Of a stretch of 64,000 nucleotides of DNA, positions 46,379 to 55,263 are shown in pieces. The DNA comes from UBA7672 sp963784415 (lineage in GTDB: Bacteria; Pseudomonadota; Alphaproteobacteria; Caulobacterales; Hyphomonadaceae). The stretch is from NCBI GenBank assembly GCA_963784415.1, contig CAWARK010000017.1, positions 1 to 64,000 on the forward strand. The letters run 5' to 3'. Below the pieces are notes generated by a model. That model searched no databases. It saw nothing but the letters and a program-made list of their open reading frames with translations, and had not been told where the DNA came from. Every line of letters begins with the position of its first letter. The first letter of the stretch is position 1. A program made the position numbers and the translations under genes.

Positions 46379-47950
46379 TCAGCGTGCGGATGGTCTGTGA
46401 GCCTCCTGATAGGCCTCAATGATGTCCAGCGCCGGAGAGTTTGCGGTGACGGCGGCGGCGCCTTTTGCATCGAATCGCATGAGTGACCCGCCGGCAATGT
46501 AAGCCGGCCAGATGGGGCGAGATCCTCCGTTCGGATTGCCGGTGCGCATGAAGTCGGCCCAGTAGTCGCCGATCAGGTCCGCTTCAGCGCGATCGGCGGC
46601 GGTGGCGGGCGCGCCCATGTCCTGCATGTTGCCGCCCATTTCCTGCAAGTTGCCGAACACGTAGAAGATGTCGCCCGTGTGCGGTGCGCCGGTAACAGTG
46701 GGGCGGAGGTTCTCGGGGACGTAGGCGAACTGGTAGAGATAGCTGCCGTGCGCGGAGGCGTGCCGGGCCTGGAAGCGTGCAGGCTCGGTGAACATGGCGT
46801 CCTGCATGACGGTGCGGTCCATTGCGTCCTTCGATCCGTAGGCCTGCTCGAGTGCGGGGATGGTGTCGCCCAGGCGCTGCTTGGCCATTGCCGTGAGCGG
46901 GCCGCGCATGGCTTGGGGGAACATGCCGATCTCGTAGTCGTTGTTGCCGGCCATGTAGGGCACGGGCGCCTGCTTGCCGGCGGCGAAGGCCGTGTCGACG
47001 TCAGAGGTGACGAACTTTCCGTCGTTGAAGACGCCGGTATAGGTCTGGTCGTCTAGGTTGCCGTTCGCCGTGTCCGTGCTGAGCGCGCGCAGGGCGGCGG
47101 CGGTTGCATCCGGCGCGCCGGCGCGCTTGGCGAAGGCGATGCCGACTTGCTCCGCCTCGGCTTGGCTCTTGGTGCGGTCGCGGCTGCCGCCAGATTGCGA
47201 GATGGCGCGTTGGAACAGGCCGCGCGCGTCCTGGATGATCATCAACTGGTTCACCGATCCACCACCGGCGGATTCGCCGGCGATGGTCACGCGGTTCGGA
47301 TCGCCACCGAAGGCCGTGATGTTGTCGCGCACCCACTTGAGCGCGAGGACCTGGTCCATGAGGCCGAAATTGCCGGTTGCGGTGGCGCCCGCTTCCGCGG
47401 TGAGGGCCGGATGCGCGAAGAAACCGAGGCGGCCGAGGCGGTAGTTGATTGTCACAATCACAAGGCCGCGTTGCGCGAGGCGCGTGCCGTCATACATGCC
47501 CTGGGCGCCGTTGCCCGTGGTGAACCCGCCACCGTGGAGCCAGACCATGACCGGCGCTCCGCCAGCGACGGGGCTCGAAGGCGTCCAGACGTTGAGGGTG
47601 AGGCAATCCTCACTCATCGGCGCGTTGGTGCGGCCGCGATCATCCCAAACCGCACGCTTCTGCTGACAGTCGTTGCCATACTCGGTAGCGGCGCGGACAC
47701 CTTGCCAGGCCGTTGCCGGCTGCGGCGCCCGCCAGCGATTATCGCCAACAGGCGGAACCGCATATGGGATGCCTTTGAAGGACACTATCCCACCGACCGC
47801 GAGGCCCTGCAGTTCACCGGTGGCGATCTTCACGGTCGCGGGTGCGGCGGCGGCAAGGGCGTCGGTGGGCCGCGTAACGTGTTCCTGATTGGCGCAACTC
47901 GCAGCCGTCAGCAAAGCAGCGACAGTCAAACCGCAGGCAATCTTGCGCAT
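46379..47950 (-). CDS. Type B carboxylesterase lipoprotein
   Basis: 523 residues from the ATG at 47950, with GGAG 7 bases upstream; MRKIACGLTVAALLTAAS then C is a lipoprotein signal. The alpha/beta-hydrolase fold shows FKGIPYAVPPVG, SEDCLTLNVW, the oxyanion loop VWLHGGGFTTG and the catalytic serine in AGESAGGG. It hydrolyses carboxylic esters in the periplasm or at the outer membrane. The family includes para-nitrobenzyl esterases and enzymes for plant or mycotoxin esters; the substrate here is unknown. Single-gene unit. Confidence 0.88.
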   Translation of the reverse strand: MRKIACGLTVAALLTAASCANQEHVTRPTDALAAAAPATVKIATGELQGLAVGGIVSFKGIPYAVPPVGDNRWRAPQPATAWQGVRAATEYGNDCQQKRAVWDDRGRTNAPMSEDCLTLNVWTPSSPVAGGAPVMVWLHGGGFTTGNGAQGMYDGTRLAQRGLVIVTINYRLGRLGFFAHPALTAEAGATATGNFGLMDQVLALKWVRDNITAFGGDPNRVTIAGESAGGGSVNQLMIIQDARGLFQRAISQSGGSRDRTKSQAEAEQVGIAFAKRAGAPDATAAALRALSTDTANGNLDDQTYTGVFNDGKFVTSDVDTAFAAGKQAPVPYMAGNNDYEIGMFPQAMRGPLTAMAKQRLGDTIPALEQAYGSKDAMDRTVMQDAMFTEPARFQARHASAHGSYLYQFAYVPENLRPTVTGAPHTGDIFYVFGNLQEMGGNMQDMGAPATAADRAEADLIGDYWADFMRTGNPNGGSRPIWPAYIAGGSLMRFDAKGAAAVTANSPALDIIEAYQEAHRPSAR

Positions 47951-48203
47951 TATTTTCTCCGGCCATTCATTGAGCGCGTCATACAGCGGCCGACGCATTT
48001 GCAGATGTCATTGTCCACGTGGATAATAAATCTCGCAGAGGGAAGTCCTCCGAGAGGGGTCTATCGGATTGACCGACTAGCGGTTGCAGGGTTCTCACGT
48101 TCGATTGCCATCAAGCAGCCATACCCAGTCTACTGATACCGACTGGGGCGCAATATTATCAATGACCTGAATACCCCCCGACTGCAGACAGTCAGGGCTC
48201 GCA

Positions 48204-48317
48204 TTACCGAGGCGGCACTGGGGCCATTGGCAATCGGCCTTGGGCGACAAAAGCCTCTGCAAACTGGCGGGCTGCCACATGGTCTGCGCGATTGTAGGAA
48301 AGGAAAACGTCCGGCAC
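48204..48317 (-). pseudogene. Truncated TIR-domain remnant
   Basis: From a GTG at 48317 the minus strand reads VPDVFLSYNRADHVAARQFA then EAFVAQG, the first strand and helix of a TIR domain (usual start DVFISYSRAD). After 37 codons it departs from the family and stops at 48206-48204. The rest of the domain and any effector part are missing. TIR proteins act in signalling and phage defence; this is only a relic. Confidence 0.55.
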
Positions 48318-48398
48318 GCCCAACCCCGCTGGAATAGACTGCAGGACTACAGGAGCGTTGGCGAAAGGTCGATTCAGGCTCTGGAAGACGCAAGGTTA

Positions 48399-48428
48399 CG
48401 AACGGCAGTTATTGGGCGAGGTCCCGCC
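48399..48428 (+). repeat. Dispersed intergenic repeat, copy 2
   Basis: CGAACGGCAGTTATTGGGCG followed by AGGTCCCGCC. Best preserved copy; close to 46214-46243 and, more loosely, to 49078-49107 and 54672-54698. Confidence 0.6.
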
Positions 48429-48629
48429 TGATCGGCGGGGTGGCCGCGTACGGCAGCTGTTGAGCGACCCTGCCGTTCGTTCGTGATGGCCGCCGGGTCT
48501 GCACAGGGCTCCAATCGAATGTCGCGATGCCGCTACCGAGCGGTCATTGCCTGCACGCGGTCACAACGTGGTATTGTTGAATGCGCTCGACAGTGAGGGC
48601 GCGGATGAACAGCCAAAGGGGTGTTGAAG

Positions 48630-49049
48630 ATGATTGTTCCAAGATTGCTGGCCGTTCCAGCCTTTGCGCTTGTCGTGTTCTTGGCTCCGCATGCCTCAGC
48701 ACAGGACGCGACTAACCTTGTTGGGCACTGGACGGGCCCCATTAGTGAGCCCAGAAGCCAGGATTTTCCGACATATACTCTGTCTGTGCATCTGGGCATG
48801 GACAACCACGGCGCAGCCGTTGGCGTCGTCGACTACAGTGCATTCCCATGTACCGGTGTCTGGAGCAATGCCACGAACAACGGCTCAACGTGGCGCTTTG
48901 ACGAAACTATCACCGATGGCACGACAGTCTGCGCGCAGCATGTCGCAATTGAACTGACGCCTCGAGGCAGCGGCATCGATGTCCGCCTATGGCCGGTCGG
49001 GGATGAAGGCAGGCCCTCGACTGGTCGACTCGTGCGCCGCGCGCCGTGA
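48630..49049 (+). CDS. Secreted protein of unknown function
   Basis: 139 residues from the ATG at 48630, behind AAAGGGG. The signal peptide is MIVPRLLAVPAFALVVFLAP and cleavage is likely near ASAQ. The mature part is a small beta-rich domain starting LVGHWTGPISEP, with two cysteines (FPCTGVW and TVCAQH) that could form a disulfide, ending RPSTGRLVRRAP. The GHWTG opening recalls lipocalin-like or heat-shock-related secreted domains, but no family is claimed. Confidence 0.65.
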   Translation: MIVPRLLAVPAFALVVFLAPHASAQDATNLVGHWTGPISEPRSQDFPTYTLSVHLGMDNHGAAVGVVDYSAFPCTGVWSNATNNGSTWRFDETITDGTTVCAQHVAIELTPRGSGIDVRLWPVGDEGRPSTGRLVRRAP

Positions 49050-49077
49050 ACGTAGACAGCGATTTCCGACAGTTCTT

Positions 49078-49107
49078 CGAATGACCGCCATTGGGCGATG
49101 TCCGGCC
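49078..49107 (+). repeat. Dispersed intergenic repeat, copy 3
   Basis: CGAATGACCGCCATTGGGCG followed by ATGTCCGGCC, shortly after the secreted-protein stop. It shares the ATTGGGCGA core and flanking CGAA and GTCC with copies 1 and 2. Confidence 0.5.
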
Positions 49108-49165
49108 GGGCTCGTTGGGGCATGGCGAATGGCAACTCGCCCCGACTGTCGGGGCGCGTCAACTG

Positions 49166-50359
49166 TCAAACCGCGTTAGCCGCGATTGGGTTGGGCAGGC
49201 CGTTCGCGAGCAGTTTGTGGAAATCAGCAGACGGCATCGGGCGCGCCATCAGATATCCCTGCGCTTCGTCGACCCCGAGATCCGCCAGGAAGTTCCACAT
49301 CTCGATGGTCTCGACACCTTCAGCGACGATCTTCAGGCCCATCTCCTTTGCGAGGCGGACGCTCATCTCGACGCTCGCGCGCGCGAAACCATCGGAGAGA
49401 GCGCCGCGCGTGAAGCTCTGATCGATCTTGAGTTCGGTGAACGGGTACATCTGCAACCGGTCGATATTCGAGTATCCGGTGCCGAAGTCATCGACGGAGA
49501 GTCCAAAACCCTTGATGCGCATGCGTGAGAGAATTTCCAACGCGTCGGGCCCGTATTCGAGCAGGCGCGTCTCGGTCACTTCCAGGGTGATCTGCGAGCA
49601 GGGCACTCCAGCGGCTTCGACCGTTTGCGCCAGGAGGTCCGGGAAATCGCGGCGTTGCAGGGAGATCGGCGAGATGTTGATTGAAACTGGCAGAGGCTTG
49701 CCGCTGGACTCGAATGTCTTCGCGTGCCCTGCAACGATGCGCGTGAGCGCGATGGTCAGATCATCGATACGGGTGGTCCGCTCAGCAAGCTCGATATAGG
49801 GAACGGGGTTGGCAAATTCGGTCGGCGTGATTGCGATGCGCGCCAGCGCCTCCGCTCCCGTGACGGTTCTGTCCACCATCGACACCTTGGCCTGGAAGAA
49901 CGGCTGCAGTGCGCCACGCTCGATCGCGGCATCGAGGAGGCTGGGCAAGGCCAGCACCGGTTCGGCCTTCTTCGGTGCAGGCACGCCGCGGGACAGCACG
50001 GCTTCAAGCGCCGCCATCGTGAGTGGCTTGCGGATCGAACCGATGATGTCGAGGCCTTGCATGCGCGCGAGCTTGGCGACGGTTTCGATAATCGATTTGG
50101 CCTCACCGGAAATGATCAACACCTTGCCGCCAAAGCGGCGATCAGCGAGCGAACGGATCAGGCTTACGCCATCGTGCGCGGGCATGTTGAGATCGCAGAC
50201 GAGGAGATCGGGCGCCGCCCCGGTTTCCAGGCTCAGCAACGCCTGGCTGCCGTCATCCGCGGTCGCGATGGCGCCGACGCCTGCATCGAGCAGCATGTCT
50301 TCCGCGAGGGCGCGGAATACTGGATCGTCATCGACGAGAAGAGCGTGTTTGTATCTCAT
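49166..50359 (-). CDS. Response regulator with EAL c-di-GMP phosphodiesterase domain
   Basis: 397 residues from the ATG at 50359. The N-terminal receiver domain has the DDD pocket, phospho-Asp in LLVCDLNMPAHDG and Lys in IRKPL. After a short linker comes an EAL domain with the catalytic set GAEALARI, SINISP, EVTETRLL, DDFGTGYS, LKIDQSF, AEGVET and AQGYLMARP, so it should be an active c-di-GMP phosphodiesterase. It should lower c-di-GMP on phosphorylation by a kinase; the hybrid kinase at 51.9 kb is a nearby candidate. Output would be biofilm or motility control. Confidence 0.9.
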   Translation of the reverse strand: MRYKHALLVDDDPVFRALAEDMLLDAGVGAIATADDGSQALLSLETGAAPDLLVCDLNMPAHDGVSLIRSLADRRFGGKVLIISGEAKSIIETVAKLARMQGLDIIGSIRKPLTMAALEAVLSRGVPAPKKAEPVLALPSLLDAAIERGALQPFFQAKVSMVDRTVTGAEALARIAITPTEFANPVPYIELAERTTRIDDLTIALTRIVAGHAKTFESSGKPLPVSINISPISLQRRDFPDLLAQTVEAAGVPCSQITLEVTETRLLEYGPDALEILSRMRIKGFGLSVDDFGTGYSNIDRLQMYPFTELKIDQSFTRGALSDGFARASVEMSVRLAKEMGLKIVAEGVETIEMWNFLADLGVDEAQGYLMARPMPSADFHKLLANGLPNPIAANAV

Positions 50360-50483
50360 CACACCTGACTGCCATGCCGTCCCCCGAGGCTTCTGCTAAG
50401 GTATGCGAATAGGCTGAGCACAAAGCTAATGGCGGACTGAGGATTTGTGGCGGGCTGGCTTCTCCCGACGGCATTCACCGCAT

Positions 50484-51770
50484 TCATCGTGCCAGCTTGA
50501 CGATCGGGCGTGTTTTGTTGCCCACGCCTTCCGGTACGGGGATGGGGCTGCGTTCGTAATCAGTGTTAAGGACGAGCTCCGGTCCATCAAGCATATTGAA
50601 CTTGCGGGCGATGATGACGGTGTAGTCCGACTGATCGGCAATAGGGTCTTTGGAGTCGATCGTCAGCGTGTTGTTCGGCAGGTAGATCGTGCCGACCAGC
50701 TTTCGTGCGTCGTTGCTGGCGATGCGGTGAGGAATCTTGAAGATGACGCGGCGATCCTCGAAGAACAGCATGCCTGCCATATCCCCGGTCTTCGGCGCGG
50801 TCAGCGATACAGTGCTGACGGGCCCGAACTGGATCGTCGAAAGACCTAGTGCGCCGGTGAGATAGAAGCCGACATTTTCTCCGACAAGCTTGCCGCCTGT
50901 CGTTACAGTCAAGGCTCCATTGTTGAGGATGTACGTTCCTGGCTCCAGCTTGACGTCGCCGCCGGCCAGCACGTTGATGCCGCCGCAGTAGACGCCGGGC
51001 TTGAGCGTTACCTTGCCACTGAGTTTCGTGATGGCGATGGCTTTGAGATGGTCGCACTTCAGGAGCCCCACTTTTGGCTCGGGCCGGTCGCGCAACGGAT
51101 CCACCAGGGGTGGACAGTCTTCAATTGGCGCATTTGGGGTGACTGCCGAGAGGGCGCCTGAGACACCGCCCGCCACACAAACCAGATCGGCTTTCACGCG
51201 CGCTGCATTGTGCAGCATGAGCGACGACTTCGAGCGCGAGTTTGAATAGATCGCACATTTCTCCGCTGTGACGCGCGCGTTGTCCGACATGTCGAGCGTG
51301 GCGCTTTCCGTTTGGCTCAGCCCGACCATGCAGACATAGCCACCGCCGGAGATTTCCGCCGTCGCGGTTACTGTCAGCGATTTTGTTCCCTGCGCCACGG
51401 GGCCGGGAAAGAAGGTTCTGGACACAGCCGTCAGCGTCACCTCGACGGCCTTGCCCTTTTCGACGATTTTTGCGGTCGCGCGGTGAGCTGTTGAATCGTA
51501 GTTGGCGTCAACGAAGGCCTTTGTCACCGATGCGACCCGGACGTCGGAACCCTTGAAAACGATGAGCTCCTGCGCGGCTGCAACTGCAGCCCTGTCGGCG
51601 ACAGCCTGAAGGTCGTGCTTCTGGCCGATGAGCGATATGTAGTCGACGACACCGCCGCTGATGAAAGCGGCCACGAGCATCAGCCCCGCCGCCCAAAGCG
51701 TCATGCTTCCACTGTTGCTTCTTACGAAGACTTGCACGTTTCCCTGCCGATCCCTCGTGAGCGCCCGCAC
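50484..51770 (-). CDS. TadG-like pilus-assembly/secreted Flp protein
   Basis: 428 residues. A TadE/TadG-type N-terminus, FVRSNSGSMTLWAAGLMLVA then AFISGGVVDY, gives one membrane helix with the body outside, followed by LQAVADRAAVAAAQEL, the hallmark of the pilus-assembly TadG group. The C-terminal half is beta-rich (GVYCGGINVLAGGDVKLEPG, TYILNNGALTV), suggestive of a right-handed beta-helix. The conserved pattern is usually linked to Flp (tight adherence) pili, but no other tad genes are in the window, so this is an orphan. Surface or periplasmic function is likely. Confidence 0.7.
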   Translation of the reverse strand: MRALTRDRQGNVQVFVRSNSGSMTLWAAGLMLVAAFISGGVVDYISLIGQKHDLQAVADRAAVAAAQELIVFKGSDVRVASVTKAFVDANYDSTAHRATAKIVEKGKAVEVTLTAVSRTFFPGPVAQGTKSLTVTATAEISGGGYVCMVGLSQTESATLDMSDNARVTAEKCAIYSNSRSKSSLMLHNAARVKADLVCVAGGVSGALSAVTPNAPIEDCPPLVDPLRDRPEPKVGLLKCDHLKAIAITKLSGKVTLKPGVYCGGINVLAGGDVKLEPGTYILNNGALTVTTGGKLVGENVGFYLTGALGLSTIQFGPVSTVSLTAPKTGDMAGMLFFEDRRVIFKIPHRIASNDARKLVGTIYLPNNTLTIDSKDPIADQSDYTVIIARKFNMLDGPELVLNTDYERSPIPVPEGVGNKTRPIVKLAR

Positions 51771-51937
51771 GCCCCCGCGTCCGCTTCGTTTGATTAGGAC
51801 GCTAAGGGAAATCGATAAATGAGCCGTTCATTTCATCTGAAAATATGGGGCTTTCCCCGGGGCTTTGTCGGTTGATTAACCAACTCTACAGCCGCCTGTG
51901 CGAGACTTCTCGTCAGGGGAGCGGCGCCAAAATAAGC

Positions 51938-54667
51938 ATGAACACTTTCGCAGTTCCGTTGCGCCGATCGATCCGGCTCCGGCTTTCGCTGGTGATTGCC
52001 GTCGTGATTTTCGCGGCGGTCGTTTCCGCGTCGACGGCTGCGGCTTTTCGCGACTTGCGGCAGGCGGCCGACGCGCGAGCGGAGATGATAGAGGCCGCCT
52101 CGTCCGCCTATTCCGCCGCCTTGGCCGACCCGCTGGCAAACCAGGATCGCCGCACCGCGCTGGAGTACATGCGGGGTATGCGCGACGTCCGCTCTGTCAT
52201 CTTCATGTCCGTCGAGGACGTTGACGGCGCGATCTTCGCTCAGCTTGGCGGCGGCGCGTCGCTGCGCGGGAAGACCGCAGATCTGCGTAGCCTGGGCGGT
52301 CTGGATCTGTTGAACGCTGACCGCGGCGCGGTATCGATGCCGATCCTGAAAGGCGGGGCCGAAATCGGCAAACTCTATGTCCTCGCAGACATCACCGACC
52401 TGCGCGCCGATCTATTTGCGACGCTAGGCTGGACCGCCCTGGTGGGGCTGATCGCCATCGGCGGCGGCGTCGCGGTGGCTCAGTTCTACATTGGCCGAAT
52501 TACCCGCCCAATCCGCGAACTTGCGTCCGTCATGGCTGAAGTTGGCGCCGCGCAGGATTTCGAGCGCCGCGTCGCGCCGTCGCGACGACAGGATGAGACC
52601 GCAGTCCTTGGGCAGGCCTTTAACGGCATGATCGACAACATCCACGACCGAGACCAGCGTATCGCGCGCCACATGGAGACACTCGAACAGACCGTCGAGG
52701 AGCGAACCCACGATCTGCGACTCGCGAAGGAGGATGCGGAATCCGCCAACGCCGCAAAATCCGACTTCCTCGCCACGATGAGTCACGAAATCCGCACGCC
52801 GATGAATGGCATGATGGTGATGGCCGAGATGCTGGCCTCAGCCGATCTGTCGCCCCGTCATCGCCGATATGCAGAAATCATCACGCGCTCCGGCGCGAGT
52901 CTGTTGACGATCATCAACGATATCCTAGACCTGTCAAAGATCGAGGCCGGCAAACTTGACCTCGAAGCAGTGCCGTTCTCGCCCGAAGCGATGGTCGAGG
53001 ATGTCGTCAGCCTGTTCTGGGAAAAAGCGCGGTCCAAGAACCTTGAACTGGCAATTCGCATCGCGCCTGATGTGCCAAGCGTCGTCATCGGCGATCCCAC
53101 GCGGCTCAACCAGGTTGTCACGAACCTCGTCAACAACGCCCTCAAGTTCACTGAGACTGGCGGCGTCACCATAAATATCTCGGCCGAAGTAATCGCTGAC
53201 CGTGCGACTTTGCGCTTCGCCGTGACAGATACGGGGGTCGGCATTGAAGCCTCACGCATTGGCGCCATCTTCGAGGCGTTCAGCCAGGCTGACCAGTCAA
53301 CAACCCGAAAGTTCGGAGGCACCGGGCTTGGCCTGACCGTTTGCAAACGCCTTGTTGATGCGATGGGTGGAGAAATTCTGGTTTCCTCGAAGCCCGGAGT
53401 AGGATCGACTTTCACCGCTGTTGCCTCTCTTCTCATCGAAACGCGCGCGCCTGTTCCGCCGCAAGCTGGTGGACTGCGGCTCGCACTTGCGCTGCCGTAT
53501 CCAATGCTTCGCACGCAGATGCTCTCGGCGCTGCATGACATCGGAATCAACGCCCGCGAAATCGCATCGCCCAAGCAAGCGGAGGTCGGCGAGATCGTTC
53601 TGACCTTGTCCGAGATGCTGGCGAAGCAGGGCGCTGCAACCGGCGCGCTCAATGTGTGCCTCACCGATATCGGTGACAATCACTCCGACAATCTGATCCG
53701 CGACAAAGTTGCCGTTGACCTGTTGCCCCTTCCGCTCGGCAGACTTGCCCTGTGGGAATTCATCGATCGCGCGACGCGCTCGGAATTCCGGCGAACCGCC
53801 GCACTCGCGACGCCCGAAGCCAGGACGCTCTCCAGGCTAATCGGTAACCTGTCGATTCTCGCCGTTGACGACAACGCCGTGAACAGAGAAGTCCTGCGCG
53901 AAGCTCTGTTGAGCCTCGGCGCCGAAGGCGACTTCGTCAACAATGGCGTCGAAGCGGTCGAGGCGGCGGCAAGGAAAGCCTATGACGTCATCTTCATGGA
54001 CGGATCCATGCCCGAGATGGACGGCGTCACGGCGACACGGATCATCCGGGCTGAGGAATTGAGGACGGGCGGAAAGCGGGCCCTTGTCGTTGCATTGACC
54101 GCCCAGGTTCGTGGCGTCGATGCCGATGCGTGGGCTGCCGCGGGGGCCGATCGCCACATGACCAAGCCCTTCACGTCTGCGCGCCTCATGGAGGTGCTGG
54201 AAGCGGTGCATTCAGAAGTACCGATTCAGGCGCCTTCAACGACCGCTCAAATGCTTCCGCCGGAATCGTTTGCTCCGCTCATCGACGAGGACGCAATCGC
54301 GACGATGGAGGCCGTCGGCGCGCGGTCTGGCCGTGATGTCGTCAGCAAGGTCTGGAAGCTGTTCCTGGGCCAGGCGCCTGATGCTGCCTTCAAGCTGGAA
54401 ACACTGGCGTCTTCCGGCGACCCTGCGGTCATTGCGAAACAGGCCCACTTCCTCAAGTCCATGAGCCTGTCGGCCGGAGCGGCAGGTCTCGCCGCGTTGT
54501 GCGAAGAAATTGAGCAACGCTCCAGCGAAGATCAGATGACGCACGCTCGTCAAGTTCTCGAGCGGCTCCGTCCGGAGCTCGAGAAAGTCTGCGTTGAAAT
54601 GAATGGTCGTCTCGTACAGCGTGCCGCAGTGACCTGCCCCAGGATTTTCGGGCCTCCCCAAGCTTGA
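51938..54667 (+). CDS. Hybrid sensor histidine kinase with receiver and Hpt domains
   Basis: 909 residues from the ATG at 51938 (MNTFAVPLRRSIRLRLSLVI). Two membrane helices (near residues 14-34 and about 170-190) bracket a periplasmic sensor region. HAMP follows (ITRPIRELASVMAEVG), then a coiled coil, dimerisation H box MSHEIRTPMNGM, and ATPase motifs NLVNNALKF, DTGVGIE and GTGLGLTV. Next come a degenerate receiver-like stretch and a true receiver (AVDDNAVNREVL, phospho-Asp in FMDGSMPEMDG, TKPF), then an Hpt domain with AHFLKSMSLSAGA. It can relay phosphate outward, perhaps to the receiver-EAL protein. The signal is unknown. Confidence 0.9.
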   Translation: MNTFAVPLRRSIRLRLSLVIAVVIFAAVVSASTAAAFRDLRQAADARAEMIEAASSAYSAALADPLANQDRRTALEYMRGMRDVRSVIFMSVEDVDGAIFAQLGGGASLRGKTADLRSLGGLDLLNADRGAVSMPILKGGAEIGKLYVLADITDLRADLFATLGWTALVGLIAIGGGVAVAQFYIGRITRPIRELASVMAEVGAAQDFERRVAPSRRQDETAVLGQAFNGMIDNIHDRDQRIARHMETLEQTVEERTHDLRLAKEDAESANAAKSDFLATMSHEIRTPMNGMMVMAEMLASADLSPRHRRYAEIITRSGASLLTIINDILDLSKIEAGKLDLEAVPFSPEAMVEDVVSLFWEKARSKNLELAIRIAPDVPSVVIGDPTRLNQVVTNLVNNALKFTETGGVTINISAEVIADRATLRFAVTDTGVGIEASRIGAIFEAFSQADQSTTRKFGGTGLGLTVCKRLVDAMGGEILVSSKPGVGSTFTAVASLLIETRAPVPPQAGGLRLALALPYPMLRTQMLSALHDIGINAREIASPKQAEVGEIVLTLSEMLAKQGAATGALNVCLTDIGDNHSDNLIRDKVAVDLLPLPLGRLALWEFIDRATRSEFRRTAALATPEARTLSRLIGNLSILAVDDNAVNREVLREALLSLGAEGDFVNNGVEAVEAAARKAYDVIFMDGSMPEMDGVTATRIIRAEELRTGGKRALVVALTAQVRGVDADAWAAAGADRHMTKPFTSARLMEVLEAVHSEVPIQAPSTTAQMLPPESFAPLIDEDAIATMEAVGARSGRDVVSKVWKLFLGQAPDAAFKLETLASSGDPAVIAKQAHFLKSMSLSAGAAGLAALCEEIEQRSSEDQMTHARQVLERLRPELEKVCVEMNGRLVQRAAVTCPRIFGPPQA

Positions 54668-55040
54668 ATGACGAACGGCCGTAGTGGGCCCCAGTCGGTG
54701 AATTCGTAATGTTTGCGCTGACAGTCCGAAGTCGGGGGTAGTCAGGACAGTTGCTGACCTCTCCTAATCGCCCAGACACCCGATCGCACCACGTGAGGTT
54801 GGGCAGGAAGTTCTGTCGCTGAAAATGCCAACGTAGTGACAAGCGTTAGCGAGCTCCCAGGCGCAGATGCTCCCTAGTTCATCCGCTCGTGTTGGGGGGG
54901 TGAGCGATGACTTAGGCAGCGGTCGTCATTCCGAGCTCCAAACGCGGATACGAAGTCTCTTGTCTGAACGCGCGTCAGAACGATCGTATCTGAAAGGCAA
55001 GGTGGCCGCTCGAAACACTTGTAGTGTCAAAGCGTTGTCC
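54668..55040. other. Intergenic region before tRNA-His
   Basis: About 370 bases between the kinase stop and the tRNA 3' end. It opens with a partial copy of the dispersed repeat (CGAACGGCCGTAGTGGG at 54672-54688). No gene, integrase remnant or clear terminator was seen. If the island interpretation is right, this is its tRNA-proximal end. Confidence 0.5.
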
Positions 55041-55117
55041 TGGTACCAGCTCCCGGGCTCGAACCGGGGACCTCTAGATCCACAATCTAGCGCTCTAACC
55101 AACTGAGCTAAGCCGGC
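55041..55117 (-). tRNA. tRNA-His (anticodon GTG), CCA encoded
   Basis: On the minus strand 77 bases fold as a full cloverleaf: acceptor GCCGGCT with AGCTGGT (two G-U pairs, including G1-U72), D arm GCTCAGTTGGTTAGAGC, anticodon stem CTAGA/TCTAG around TTGTGGA (GTG), and T arm CCCGGTTCGAGCCCGGG. The CCA end is encoded. The base before position 1 is T, so there is no encoded G-1, and the discriminator is A73. Lack of G-1 with A73 is the known oddity of tRNA-His in many Alphaproteobacteria, which supports the host assignment. Confidence 0.95.
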
Positions 55118-55263
55118 AATCCGGACGGCGCCCGGGGGCGCGCGAGCAGGCGTATTACCTGCTGACCTGCCGCTCCGCAAGCTCGGGATTCCATAGCCGC
55201 CAAGGTGGCGAGGCGAGGGCGTCGGGCTGTGGAAACAAAGGGATTTCCGGCCGGTGGGACGGG

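Larger units (their letters stand above)
47951..48629. other. Intergenic region with a TIR relic and a dispersed repeat
   Basis: About 680 bases without an intact gene. It contains the 37-codon TIR-domain remnant (48204-48317) and repeat copy 2 (48399-48428). The remainder, including the leader of the secreted-protein gene at 48500-48629, shows no gene. Confidence 0.5.
21963..55117. mobile_element. Putative integrated genomic island bounded by tRNA-His and its 3' duplicate
   Basis: A direct repeat of the tRNA-His 3' half bounds 33 kb, and the intact tRNA lies at the end expected for integration into a tRNA 3' end: the element lies on the 3' side of the tRNA and the displaced fragment at the far end. 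The interior holds accessory genes (giant heme peroxidase, kdp-ptsN, carboxylesterase) with relics of IS3, Nramp and TIR genes. No integrase, relaxase or excisionase is visible, so any element would be degraded and immobile. The alternative is an unrelated tRNA pseudogene. Confidence 0.35.
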
